Notes: generated by a model from the letters alone, not told the origin. A stretch of DNA of 64,000 nucleotides from Eucommia ulmoides (GCA_016647705.1 CM028328.1:36370501-36434500); one strand, 5' to 3'; positions 23,961-34,975 are shown, counted from the stretch's first letter. Numbers and translations are program-made.

Positions 23961-24550
23961 AGAATTTGCTGAGTACACTTGTGCCTAGGAGTCTTCTTTG
24001 CTTTTACTCTTTAGAGGACAAGTCTAACAGTCATAAGGACTTTTGAATATATTATTGGATGATATTATACCATATTTGGCTATATAAATGAAGGCCAAAC
24101 GTCTAGGATAATCGAGAATCACATACAAGAGCTTACAAATGTTATATACCAAAGATCTTCAAGTTCTTGTGTTATATTCTTTAGCAATATCCTTTTGATT
24201 ATTATTCTTACATTGCTTGTGTGATCACTCTTGTACTTAAAATTCATCTATCGTTTCTTGAGTGATAATTGTGAGAAGCACTAAACACTAGTGAGTCAAA
24301 GTGTTGCAATCTTTATAGAGAGTATTTAGAGTTCCAAGGTCGATTTTCGTCAGTTAGATTATAAATCCATTAGAGTGTAGTTTTGAGAGTTATACTTCAA
24401 TGATACATCAAAGAAAAAAGATCCTCAAGGCACACAACATGAAATATCATCTCGTGAAGAAGTTGAAGAGGACCAAATGAGGAGCCTTTGGTTGTGACGG
24501 ACCGATCTCGCCAGAAAGAAGATTAAGTGAACAGTTTAATCTTCACCCTT

Positions 24551-24660
24551 AAGAAGATTGTATAAGGTTTAATCTTCACCCATAAGAAGATTGTAAAAGG
24601 TTTGATCTTCACCCGTAAGAAGATTGTATAAGGTTTAATCTTCACCCGTAAGAAGATTAA
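24551..24660 (+). repeat. 33-bp hairpin-forming repeats in the 5' LTR
   Basis: The unit beginning AAGAAGATTGTATAAGG occurs at 24551, 24584 and 24617, with a partial fourth at 24650. Each unit contains AATCTTC and GAAGATT as an inverted pair. The matching array in the 3' LTR is at 28391-28500. It lies downstream of the TATA box, hence in transcribed leader. Confidence 0.85.
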
Positions 24661-24936
24661 GGATTAGTGGATTAGAACTCTCCGTCGGGAGTATGGAGGA
24701 GTAGAGTAGGCAAAAAGGTTTTGCCAAACTACTATAAATCTATTGTGCCTTGTGATTTGATTATCTCTATCCCTTACTCTTTACTTTGATTATTTTGATT
24801 TGATTGATTATTCTGATGCATACACAATCACAAGAACTAACAAATTTGATTTGAGATTTTAGTATAAAGATTTTACGAAAAGTTTTTTAAAGACCCAATT
24901 CACCCGCCCTTATTGGGTCAATCTATGGGCCAACAA

Positions 24937-24948
24937 TTGTATCAGAGC
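24937..24948 (+). other. primer binding site, initiator Met tRNA
   Basis: TTGTATCAGAGC, one base after the LTR end, matches the Met-tRNA site TGGTATCAGAGC at 11 of 12 bases. Confidence 0.85.
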
Positions 24949-25001
24949 TCCGTCTACGGGATTGAGCTTAACTGCTTTGTAGAAAAGATCAAAAACTTTT
25001 C

Positions 25002-26383
25002 TTGCCCCGTTGGGCACAAGAAATTAATGCGGTGGGCAACTACAGTCAAAATGTATCAAAGGTGAAAAATGAACCAAACAACTTTGATTCGGAGGTACAA
25101 TCTTTTATATCTTCTATACTCATTGAGAATTCTAATTTTGAACGACCTATAATCAATTATATAGAAAATCATGGATGTTGTAGTACAAGTGATGGAGATG
25201 ATAATTATTATAATGATGATGATGATGATGAAACAACACATGTTGCAATTGAGAAATTATTACATCATATTCAATATTTTGCTAAAGAGAATTTTAAATT
25301 GAAAAGAAAAATAAATTCATTTGAAAATAAAGAAAATAATTTCAAAAATTCAAGATTACATATTTTAGAAAGTTTTTTTAGAAACAAAAGGGTTTTGTAA
25401 TGTTGTCTTGGAAATAAACAACTTGATTGATAAAATTATATATTTTGATAATGTAAATGATTTTTTTTAAAAATGATATAAATAGCCTAAAGAATGATAT
25501 TGAAAGTTTTAGAAATCTTGAAAATGGATTAAATGAAGATATTAAAAATTCCAAACTTGAAAATAAAATCTTTCATCAAAAATACGATTTCTCGAAAGTA
25601 TAAATCTTTGAAAAATAATTTTGAAAATGTTACTTCAAAGAAATCTTGTCTAGAAATAAATTTTGAAAATTTGAATAAAGATCTCGAGAAATCAAAATTG
25701 GAATTTAAATTGATTGTTCAAAAATATAAAGATTTTGATCTAAGAGAATTAAGAATTGTAAAAAATGTTGTGTCTCATCTTCTAATCATTCTCATCATAT
25801 TGTTAATGATGGATTAATATTGTCGAAAAATCATGAATTCTCTAAATCACATGTTACTCATCATATGAGAAAAAATAATGATCATTCGAAATATAAATGT
25901 TATTATTGTAATAAGATTAGTCATTATAAGGTCTCATGTCCTTATCGAAAATATAATTTTGAGACTAACAAAAACGGATCCAAAATGATATGAATACCAA
26001 AAGGGGATACAAAGTATAATATTGTAGAAAATTATATGATTGTGAGTAGAAATCATAATGAAATCAAGGATAAGACATCTAAACCGAAGAGGTCGTCCAA
26101 AGTAGAATCTAAGTTTCCACATGTTGTGAAGAATGAGCTTAATGGCAAAAATAAGTTCAACAATGGAAATCAAATATTCGCATCTACTAAGAACTTCAAC
26201 AATAAGATGTTTGGAGGATACAAAAATGTTGAACAAAAAAATGAATCCAAACCAAGAACCAATACCAATGCCTATGTTCATAAAAGTAAATCCATTACAA
26301 CGGCAAATGAAGGTACATCTGACACTCGTACTCTTAAATTTATAAAATTTGTGAAAACGTTAGATACTCGGTTTGTTAATTAA
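25002..26383 (+). pseudogene. copia gag-like remnant with zinc knuckle
   Basis: A 132-residue opening frame (25002-25400) is acidic then Lys/Asn-rich coiled-coil-like. Shifted frames follow (25533-25817), then a CCHC zinc knuckle near 25895-25940 (KCYYCNKISHYKVSC; CX2CX4HX4C). A stop lies just before IPKGDTKYN near 25993, where related gags have a Trp-containing W/VPK segment. The last frame (26036-26383) is basic and ends at a TAA. The long coiled-coil gag with a late knuckle resembles SIRE/Maximus-type copia. No DSG protease motif follows. Confidence 0.7.
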
Positions 26384-27911
26384 ACAAGTCGGTATGTGTT
26401 TCTTAGATATGCTCTTTAATGGTTATATTTATTGTCTTAAAAAACATGATATGATGGTTCTTTAAGAATTACAAAAATGATTTATTATTATTTTATGATA
26501 TATGTTTTATATAATAATAACCTTATATGCATTAATCATGTGTAGTTATATTGTTTTCATTGAAAAAAATTTAAACACGGATGCATTAGACTTGGACATT
26601 ATTATTTGTTAATATGTGATTCAATTCCTACTATGTTTTTTTGGTTCAAAATAACTTTTTGTTGAATCATATTAAGTGTTTTAAGTGATATATATGATCA
26701 CATATTCATAAACATCTTAAAATTGATGAGTTTTTGGTAAAATTGATCAATAATATTGAAAAGTAATGGAAAAATCTTACCATAATTTTTGACAACCTTC
26801 ACCATTTTTGCTATAACTTCTATTCTATTTATCATATTGATCTGAAATTTTTTGTGTGTATTTTGACAATATAAGGAGTGTTTAAAACAGATTTAAACAT
26901 GTACTTGGTCAAAATTCAGATTTGTTTAGTTATAGTGCGTTTGAAATATTTTTTGTCCAAGAAATAATTTGATAGCATTAATACATTATCTTTTAAACTT
27001 GATTGTATTATTACAAATGGTTAACCACTGACTTTTATTAGTTATTAGGAATGCATAAACAAGTTAAAAATATTATTTAACTATTTGGATTTATTTAGCA
27101 TGAATTTAATTGATAAAATCCAATTATGGACTAATCTAATTCATATTGAGTTGTAGTGTATTTTCTTGATTTGTACACCATTATAAATGCTACAACCTAT
27201 AATTAAATGAGTTGGTTTAATATGTCAAGTCTTTCATATCTCATTAATTATATTTTAAATGTATATATCTTTCCATAATGAGTTTTGAATCTCAATTTGA
27301 CAATTTGAGTAGTATTCAAAATTCAACTTATAACTCATATTTGTTGACTTTTGGCTTTGATTTTAAAGATCTACCTTTTACACCATTGTCACAACTTAAA
27401 AATTATGAATTCATGCATATGAAACTAGATTCATTGTTTACTAATTGCATGAAATATTTGTGATATATATTGAATAATTGATATTATTTAATTTCAAGGA
27501 ATATAAATTATCGATGGTAGCCATTGTTGAATTCATACTATATGCTATTATTGTCGAACTTTTTGACAATTATGTTTCAAGAGTTCATTTTATAAAGGTT
27601 TTATTCCTCTATGTCAACAACTATTAAGATTCATCATATATTGTTGGAACTCTGAAAAACTTCAATAGATAATGGAGTTGAATTTTCATTCAATTCGATG
27701 GTCACAAAGTTCATCCAAAATGAACAATCATTCTAGTCTTTATTGATGATATTATTTATAATTTTCTATTTACCAACAATAGCATTACCATGATAACAAT
27801 ATCCTTACATGATTGAATGATTATTTTTGTGACATGAAATTGTTGTTGAATATGCTTAAGATCATGTTACTACATGCGGATATCGAAAATAGATCGTGAA
27901 TGCATCATTAC
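26384..27911 (+). other. non-coding AT-rich part between gag and the conserved 3' LTR segment
   Basis: This is where pol and the U3 of the 3' LTR should be. It is over 70% AT by eye and has no convincing frame. A GTCTTTATTGATGATATTATT word near 27735 would read VFIDDII, like a polymerase active site, but nothing around it supports that. I see no clear similarity to the 5' U3. Confidence 0.5.
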
Positions 27912-28784
27912 ATCTTTGGCTATATAAATGAAGTCCAAAGATCTAGGATAATTTAGTATCACATACAAGAGCTTACAAAGGTTATATATCAAAGATCTTC
28001 AAGTTCTCGTGCTATATTCTTTAGCAATATCATTTTGATTATTATTCTTACATTGCTTGTGTGATCACTCTTGTATTTAAAGTTCATCTGTCGTTTCTTG
28101 AGTGATAATTGTGAGAAGTACTAAACACTAGTGAGTCAAAGTGTTTTAATCTTTATAGAGAGTGTTTAGAACACCAAGGTCGATTTTTGTCAGTTAGATA
28201 ACAAAACCATTAGAGTGTTGTTTTGAGAGTTATGCTTCAATGATACATAAAAGAAAGAAGATCCTCAAGGCACACAACATGAAAGATCATCTTGTGAAGA
28301 AGTTGAAGAGGACCAAAGAAAGAGCCTTTGGTTGTGACGGACCGATCTCGCCAGAAAAAAGATCAAGTGAACGGTTTAGTCTTCACCCATAAGAAGATTA
28401 TGATAGGTGTAATTTTCACCCATAAGAAGATTGTAAAAGATTTGATCTTCACCCGTAAGAAGATTGTATAAGGTTTAATCTTCACCCGTAAGAAGATTAA
28501 AATTTAGTGGATTAGAACTCTCTGTCGGGAGCGCGAAGGAGTAGAGTAGGCAAAAAGATGTTGCAAAACTATTATAAATCTCTTGTGTCTTGTGATTTGA
28601 TTATCTCTATCCCTTACTCTTTACTTTGATTATTTTGATTTGATTGATTATTCCGCTGCATACACAATCATAAGAATTAACAAGTTTGATTTGAGATTTT
28701 AGTATAAAGATTTTACGAAAAGTTTTTTAAATGCCCAATTCACCCCCCACCCCCAACCCTCTTGGGTCAATCTCTGGGCTAACA
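27912..28784 (+). repeat. 3' LTR (conserved TATA-to-end part)
   Basis: Aligns with 24072-24935, including TATATAAA (27921-27928), the 33-bp repeats (28391-28500) and CCCAATTCACCC near the end. It differs at roughly one in ten positions, showing an old insertion. It ends CTAACA and is followed by GTATA. Confidence 0.88.
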
Positions 28785-29005
28785 GTATATACGCCATACC
28801 AACAATAAAACGACCAAAATAGATGGAGAGTGAAGCAGTTACACTTCCACCATTATCAAAGAAATAACTAGGACAGCCTAAGAAAGTAAGGATTCCATCA
28901 AGGGATGAGATAAAGGAAAGAGGATGTGGAAGATGTGGAAAACGTTGGGGGCAGAACAGAAAATCGTGTAAAGCACCTATGGTTATGGTCATTTTTAGGT
29001 GTTGA
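28785..29005 (+). pseudogene. mudrA-like: MULE transposase, C-terminal part
   Basis: Immediately after the retrotransposon one frame reads YAIPTIKRPK, stop, then AVTLPPLSKK, stop, then GQPKKVRIPSRDEIKERG and a zinc knuckle CGRCGKRWGQNRKSC. The (L)PP..K..GRPKK.R.PS..E plus CCHC knuckle is the standard MULE C-terminus. The knuckle His is replaced and one residue is added, and two stops lie upstream, so it is decayed. It is the missing end of the transposase that breaks off at 10783, with the same strand and the same 5-bp target sequence. Confidence 0.85.
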
Positions 29006-29744
29006 CAACTTTTCTTTCTTTCTTTTTTCCCTTCAGATTAGTCGTTTTGTATTTTTTATAGATTCATTTAAAAAAACATATTTGCTTAGAATGAATAAGA
29101 TTTGTCTTGCCCCGGTGGGTGCACACACATCGCACTGCATTTTGCATTTCTGCATGTGTATGTATTTTTTATGTTTTGGGACAGTGAGTTTTTGAGTGTT
29201 TACATCTTTCTGGTAGGTTAACAACAGGATACATTAAAGCATGCGAAAAAATTGGTCTTGTTATATTCAACATGTAACCAACAATGTATCTAACGTATTG
29301 ACGCAACAAGAAATCATGTTACATTCAACTTCTAAAACCATAATTTGTATATATTTCAAGTATGACAAGACATTGTTACATTTAACACGACAAAGAAATA
29401 TATGTCACAGTCAACACTCAATCATGACCATGTTATATTCAACATCCAAAAGATAGATCAACTCACATATAACATTTTACACATTTTTTTAGATAAAGTG
29501 GTATACCATCGAATATGACAAAAAATCAGTTTGGTGACTGTCAAACCAACAATGTGTACAACTCTAAGGTAATTACGAGATATAATTCATAATGTTAGAT
29601 ATGATACCATGCCAAAAACAAAATTTAAAACAAATACAAGGTACCTATGATGTTTAAAAATAAAAGATTGTCACAATATACATTCAAGCAATACTTGTCA
29701 ATGTTTTAGGAATGATTAAAGAGAATATGAGTGGGACATCGTTG

Positions 29745-29930
29745 TCAGGCATCACACGATGTTCTGATTTCATATGATTCAAGGATACACGATTGGACCG
29801 GGTTATTGAGGAAGGCATGAATGATCATAGCTCTTTCCTTGCGGAATCTATCCAATCCCATGTCAACAAGGACAGGGAGCCCCTTGAATATTCTCTCCAT
29901 TACATGAATCACTATAACCACACAGTCAAC
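29745..29930 (-). pseudogene. Ulp1-like cysteine peptidase (C48) C-terminal fragment
   Basis: After a splice-acceptor-like TTATCCATAG the minus strand reads VDCVVIVIHVMERIFKGL followed by LDRFRKERAMIIHAFLNNP. This resembles the nucleophile region of Ulp1/SENP peptidases (DCGVFV...M..L) and the following Arg-rich helix. The Gly after the catalytic Cys is Val here. The His and Asp parts of the active site were not found upstream. It lies 0.7 kb past the MULE transposase and points toward it. Some plant MULEs (Kaonashi/CUMULE type) carry Ulp1-like genes, which is the likely source. Confidence 0.58.
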
Positions 29931-31478
29931 TATGGATAAAACATTTAACACATTATTGATTGTATGATATGATATAGAAATAAACCGGTTACTATTTGGT
30001 TGGTTATTTTTACTTACACTGAGACACCAAGACGTGTTAAGCAACAATATTAATAAAAATCAAGATGTTACATTCAACACATATGGGAAGACAAAACCGA
30101 AACCATATTTGTGCATAACAGATCAGTATGTCAAGATGTATGGAAGACAAACCCGCAACCATATATGTACTTAACGGACTAATTGTCAAATATTAGAAAC
30201 TAATGACATAGGCGTTGTATATTGAATCAACACATATAGAATATGGTTGGGGACAAATTAAAGTAAGATTACAAGCATTTAAGGATAATGAAACAAATCT
30301 GTAGACAGAATACATAATGGACCCACAATATCCACAGGAGGATAACACGCAATACAACAAAATAGGGGAAAACACCCAAACGAGAGGGGAAAAGTTGAGT
30401 ATCAAACATTAGCACCATATAAGAGTCGACGAATACGCGTGTTTCACATAAAAAAAAAAAAATAGCCAATTTTTTTCAACAATCGTGGCATGATATGTTT
30501 GCATACCAAAAAATTATATTTTTGTATGGGAAAATATGGAAATCAAGTACCATGTTTGAATCGTATACGGTGGAACCATAGTTGAATAAGCATGAAGGAT
30601 ATTTTACTTGAATCATAAAGGTTGACAGGATCATCCGCAGTATTAGGGTTCCTCGTCACCATTTTCCTGCGTGTGGTTACCATTGTAGCGTGTGGAGCGA
30701 GATGAAGCACATGCAGAATAGAGCATAAGGGGTAAGGGGTTTGAACATACTAGGGTTTTTTTATCAAGAGACAAAATGGAAAGTTGGAAAACATGAGGTG
30801 AATATGCAGATGTGTTTCCTAAAATGCTCATTTCAAAGTGGCATTTTCTGACATGTTTGGAAATGGCAGTTTGATTGGGGGAAATCAGGTGTTGAACACT
30901 AAATCTGCAATACACTACAACTAATGTTAATGTTAAATTCAACACGATAAGAAATGAAGAGATGTGATCAGGTGAGACGCAAAACACGTTAGCGCTTTTT
31001 CAAAAACAATAAATGTCATATTCAACACCCACAAAATATACGAATTTGTATTGATGTTATATGTAACATTGACATCGCAATCAATGTTATATATAACAGT
31101 CACATGCATCATAATTCATAAACCCAAAAAAGAAGATTAATATTTCATTTTGAAGAGCATGATTTGTATATCATTATTGTGTAAATGAATTATCAATCAA
31201 CAATTACGATTGGAATAAATTATTTAGGATTCCTTTTCAGTTCATCCATCACTTTAACTATGTGTTTTGTGTTTTTAGGCCAACATATGGTATATAGAAG
31301 GTAATGTTTCATTTAATAAGCGTAAATTAGTCTGTCAATTGCCAGCATGACTGATCGGTTAAAAAAAAACCAATTTGGTTCATTTAGTAATTTTCATACC
31401 CATTTAGGATTGGATGGTAACTGCCCAAAAATAAAACAATAAATATTTTTTAGGGGTAGAATGTAACATGATCTCGCG

Positions 31479-31510
31479 TTATATTCAACATGATCTTATG
31501 TTGAATATAA
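31479..31510. repeat. 13-bp perfect inverted repeat
   Basis: TTATATTCAACAT and its exact complement ATGTTGAATATAA are separated by GATCTT. It is two head-on copies of the dispersed motif. It could mark the right edge of the MULE. Confidence 0.8.
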
Positions 31511-31559
31511 CACAAGATCATGGTATATTTCACTTTAATTTAGAAATATAACACGAAAT

Positions 31560-32038
31560 CGTTGAGAATATAACCGAAGCTCAACTCACCGTCGTTCAAC
31601 TCCACCAAGCCGTCGCCGACTGCATCGCCACCCTGCCAATTTCACCAACACTCAAATGCCTTATCTCAATCTCTCTCAAAACCCTTTTTCCTCCAGCCAA
31701 ATAGTCCCTAACTTCTTTTTCCTCCATTTCAGTAACTTCAATCCATCATCAAACACCAAAGAACCAAACACCCCAACCAGGACCCCCAAATCATTTTCAA
31801 ATTTCTCCACTCCTACATCGTAAAACCTCAGACGGTGGAGTACTAAGCTTAGGGCAACCTCCGATCTATCACCGCCGGCTTTAAAGTCACCAATCTGAGG
31901 GACCAATCGATGGAGACACGAGGGTTCTGAAAAGTCACTGATGAATCGACATCGGATTTCACCACTCCTCTGCCCAATTTACTAACCCTAGGTTTTACGA
32001 GAGCATGGAGAACGAATTTGGAACCACCGCATAAGGGT
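31560..32038. other. moderately GC-rich sequence left of the solo LTR
   Basis: Contains open stretches on both strands (for example plus-strand AQLTVVQLHQAVADCIATLP near 31578-31640), but no recognised family. After the LTR insertion the same sequence type continues at 34976-35420. It may be a captured gene leader; I cannot assign it. Confidence 0.35.
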
Positions 32039-32340
32039 TCTATTGTAAGACCCCGATTTCATGCGTACGTCAATTTAGTTGTATATAGAGCATTTAGAAA
32101 AATTCGGAGTAAAAATGTGCAAATTAAAAAAAATCAAATTAAAAGTTTAGGGGTCAATTTGCAAATTTAGAAACATTCACTCCAAACTTTGGGAGGCAAA
32201 TTGGCATTTAACTTCTTACCTTAAAAGTTTAAGGGGTGAAATTACAAATGAAGAAAATCATAAATGATGAATTTGGATTAAAATAAAGATTTAAAGAATT
32301 AGGGGGGAAAGAGCAATTTAACAAAAAGAGTTTTAAAAAC

Positions 32341-32401
<61 letters not shown>
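32341..32401. repeat. (CA)n(TA)n microsatellite
   Basis: About 18 CA units followed by TA units. It generates spurious valine/cysteine-rich open frames on the minus strand. Confidence 0.9.
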
Positions 32402-32402
<1 letters not shown>

Positions 32403-33615
32403 GTTCGTGGGTGTGTACCTTGAGAATCGAAGACAGAACAGCAAGAGAACGGCAACGTGGCAATTGGGCAATCAAGTTCAATCCACTAATTACATGCATA
32501 TATATGTATCAAGGAAGTGGTGATTAGGAATCCCAGGAGAACAATCGAGAAAAATGCTCAGAAAATCATAGAGAGAGAGGAGAAGGTTCGAGATAATGGA
32601 TTCAGTTTGTTGCTGTTTCTCCGGCATGGGTGTGTAAACATCGTCGTCGTCTTTTTTCCGGTGACCGTGTGTGGATGTGTGTCGCCGGTGAGGTGGTGTG
32701 GGAGTCGTCGACGGTGATCAATGTGCGTGTATGTGTGTGTTGTCGGTCGGTCATGGACGATGTGTGTGTGATTGTGGATTGTGTGTGTGTGTGTCGTCGT
32801 CGACAAGGGTCGTTCGGTTCGGTGTTGCATAGGGTGTCGGTCGCCGGCAATGGGGGTGTGATCGGCGATGGTATGGGAGTGTGTGTGTGTTCTGTCAATG
32901 GTAACTATGCGTGTGTGGTTTCTGTTCGATCCGACGGTGGTGGTCGGTCGTGGGGGTAGGTGTGTGTGCCGTCACTGCTCTGTGTGTGTGTGTGTGTGTG
33001 ATTGGTATGAGGTCGCCGGCGATCGGTAAGGGTGTAGGAGCGTATGTGCAGACGGTTGCAGTGGGGAGAATGGCTGGTGTCGATCGGCTAGCCGGGGTGA
33101 GTGGGAACCAGTGAGGGAGAGGTGTCGACGGCTGAAATAAAATAGAGACCGAAACAGAAACGGCCGGCAGTGGAAGCGTGGGCGGTCGGCTGAACTCAAA
33201 CCGAAGCAGGAGAAGGAGAGAGAGAGAGCATGAGTGTCAGCTGAAAACCCAGAAAAAAAAAATACACACAAACAACCCCAATAAAAATCCATCTCACGGC
33301 CGACGGACGATTCGGAACAGGTAAAAATCTAAATCGATTATTTTTGTCGTTAAATTTAAATTATTAGCATTAACGGTTTTGCAAACATATTAGTAATCCT
33401 CGCAATCGTAATAATACGTCATGAATCGCAAATCTAAATAAATTGGTACAGTAATTTTAAACGGAGCGAAATTAACGAAATAATGATTTTACATAAAATA
33501 TTAATTTAAGCCCTATCACTACTAGGTTCGCGGGCACTGGAGTAACGCTAGAGTATAGTCGGTAAAAGCTGTTCGGAGCGGGTAGCCAGGTGAGTGTACT
33601 GTCTTCTTGCCAAAC

Positions 33616-33619
<4 letters not shown>

Positions 33620-33669
<50 letters not shown>
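33620..33669. repeat. (TA)n microsatellite
   Basis: About 25 TA units inside the solo LTR. Confidence 0.9.
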
Positions 33670-33673
<4 letters not shown>

Positions 33674-34080
33674 AAATATGTGTTTACATAAACTGTACGA
33701 ATTTATAATTGATATGGATCAAGCAGGATTTGGGTGAGTTGGTAAACTGGATTTTCGGAAGATTTCAATGGTTTTCGAAAAGAAGTTGAAAATAATTTTT
33801 TGTTGGATTCGGTGAAATCAGACGGTATTTTTAAAAGAGAATAGAAAATATCGATTTTTAAAAAAAATGCCTGGTTTTCTATAAATAAAGGGTGGAAAAG
33901 TGGTTTCGATAAAATTAGTCGTTTTCTTTAAAAGAATGTGTGAAATATGATTTTTAGATTTATAGGTTGGTTTTGAGGAAAAGAGATAGACGTGGTGATT
34001 TGACGATGTTGAGTAGACGATATTTATTGAGTTGTGATTCGATGACGTTGTATATGATTTGACGATGCCATAGTATTTAT

Positions 34081-34170
34081 CCGCTTCGGCGGAGTGATGT
34101 TTATCTGCCTCGGCGGAGTGATGTTAGATGATTATACTGCGCAGTGATTATCCACCTCGGTGGAGTGATG
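34081..34170 (+). repeat. short hairpin repeats CCGCTTCGGCGGAGTGATG
   Basis: Three variants at about 34081, 34107 and 34151, each with a small palindrome (CCGCTTCGGCGG, GCCTCGGC, CCACCTCGGTGG) followed by AGTGATG. Compensating changes keep the palindromes in two of the three. Confidence 0.7.
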
Positions 34171-34694
34171 GGTGTTCATAGGAAGGCAAATCCTACGGGT
34201 GGTACGGTACCGTTGCAACTCCCGATCGTGAGGTTAAACGATCACTAAGGCTGGCCAGTGTGTGTGTTTGAGGTGTGTGTTTAAGGTGTGTGTTTCAGGT
34301 GTGTGTTTGAGATGTGGTGCTTTATGTATATTGGCTGACTTGATATTTATTATCGTAGTGATTGGTATGATTTTATACTAGATGGATTTAAATGAAACTT
34401 ATCTATATCGCTTTATTTTCACTACTTATATACTTACGCTTGATCCATTTAGATGTTGAAGACATGAATTCTTATTATAAAATATTTTTACTAAGAAGAC
34501 AGTACACTCGCAGGTGGAGCAAATAGAAGTCGGTTGGTCCCCTACTGGCACTAGTTAGAGTCATGCAGGGTAGGCGTTAGAGTCATACGAGAGTAAATTT
34601 AAGATGAGCTATCTGAGGATAAACCTAAGGGAGGTTCATGAGATTTGTTTTGTTGTTCTTATTTTTAGGGCAGATGTATTCTTATAATATGAAC

Positions 34695-34767
<73 letters not shown>
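34695..34767. repeat. (TTA)n microsatellite
   Basis: About 24 uninterrupted ATT/TTA units. Confidence 0.9.
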
Positions 34768-34788
34768 GACGTGTAGATGGAAGTTTGT

Positions 34789-34971
34789 ATGTTGTCGTAA
34801 TTAAATTGGTCAGGCAAGCATTGTCATGTTGACGTCACGCCGGCCCCACGGTGACGGGTGTCCGGGGTGGGGTGTGACATATGTTGTCGTAATTAAATTG
34901 GTCAGGCAAGCATTGTCATGTTGACGTCACGCCGGCCCCACGGTGACGGGTGTCCGGGGTGGGTGTGACAT
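34789..34971 (+). repeat. 92-bp tandem duplication at the 3' end of the solo LTR
   Basis: ATGTTGTCGTAATTAAATTG...GTGTGACAT occurs twice, starting at 34789 and 34881, almost identical (GGTGGGG against GGTGGG). The near identity shows a recent duplication. Confidence 0.92.
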
Positions 34972-34975
34972 CTAT

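Larger units (their letters stand above)
23045..24935 (+). repeat. 5' LTR, right part (rest of U3, R, U5)
   Basis: Continues the LTR after the Helitrons and ends GGGCCAACA at 24935. A TATA box TATATAAA is at 24081-24088. From about 24072 to the end it aligns closely with 27912-28784. Before that point similarity to the other LTR fades abruptly. Confidence 0.75.
10784..28784 (+). mobile_element. LTR retrotransposon (copia, gag-only) inserted in the MULE and itself filled by Helitrons
   Basis: Left end TGTTGCC and right end CTAACA are flanked by identical 5-bp duplications GTATA (10779-10783 and 28785-28789). The 5' LTR end (GGGCCAACA, 24935) is nearly the inverse of the start, as is usual for LTR tips. 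A Met-tRNA primer site and gag with a zinc knuckle follow. No protease, integrase or polymerase is readable, so the copy depends on others or is dead. About 11.3 kb of Helitron-like DNA sits inside the 5' LTR. Net size without it is about 6.7 kb. The strongest support is that transposase coding stops at one boundary and resumes at the other. Confidence 0.82.
29220..31560. repeat. field of TGTTACATTCAACA-type motifs right of the MULE
   Basis: Variants TGTT(A/G)(C/T)ATTCAACA(T/C) occur near 29264, 29318, 29376, 29432, 30064, 30932, 31016, 31058 and 31476, in either orientation. The same word is found left of the transposase (8.3-8.8 kb) and in its intron (9943). The spacing is irregular. They look like subterminal motifs of one element. 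Confidence 0.65.
32044..34970 (+). mobile_element. 2.9-kb solo-LTR-like insertion
   Basis: Starts TGTAAGACCCCG, ends GGGTGTGACA, and is flanked by a 5-bp duplication TCTAT (32039-32043 and 34971-34975). The TGT..ACA tips and target duplication fit a single LTR left after recombination, or a non-coding element. There is no primer site, gag or pol. Open frames at 32.2-33.3 kb derive from GT/CA runs and are not credible proteins. The TGTAAGACCCCG start is the style of plant Ty3/gypsy LTRs, but the lineage is not certain. Confidence 0.72.

Noticed and set aside
24518-24660. Regular short repeats that could be mistaken for a CRISPR array
   Set aside because: Contiguous 33-bp tandem units without spacers, inside a plant LTR and duplicated in the other LTR.
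27725-27780. VFIDDII reading that looks like a polymerase active site
   Set aside because: No flanking polymerase motifs in any frame within 500 bp; easily produced by chance in AT-rich DNA.
28699-28992. 97-residue minus-strand frame
   Set aside because: Antisense to the MULE C-terminus and crosses the LTR boundary.
32229-33292. Long frames on both strands in the solo LTR
   Set aside because: Generated by CA/GT repeats; proteins are runs of Val-Cys or Thr-His.
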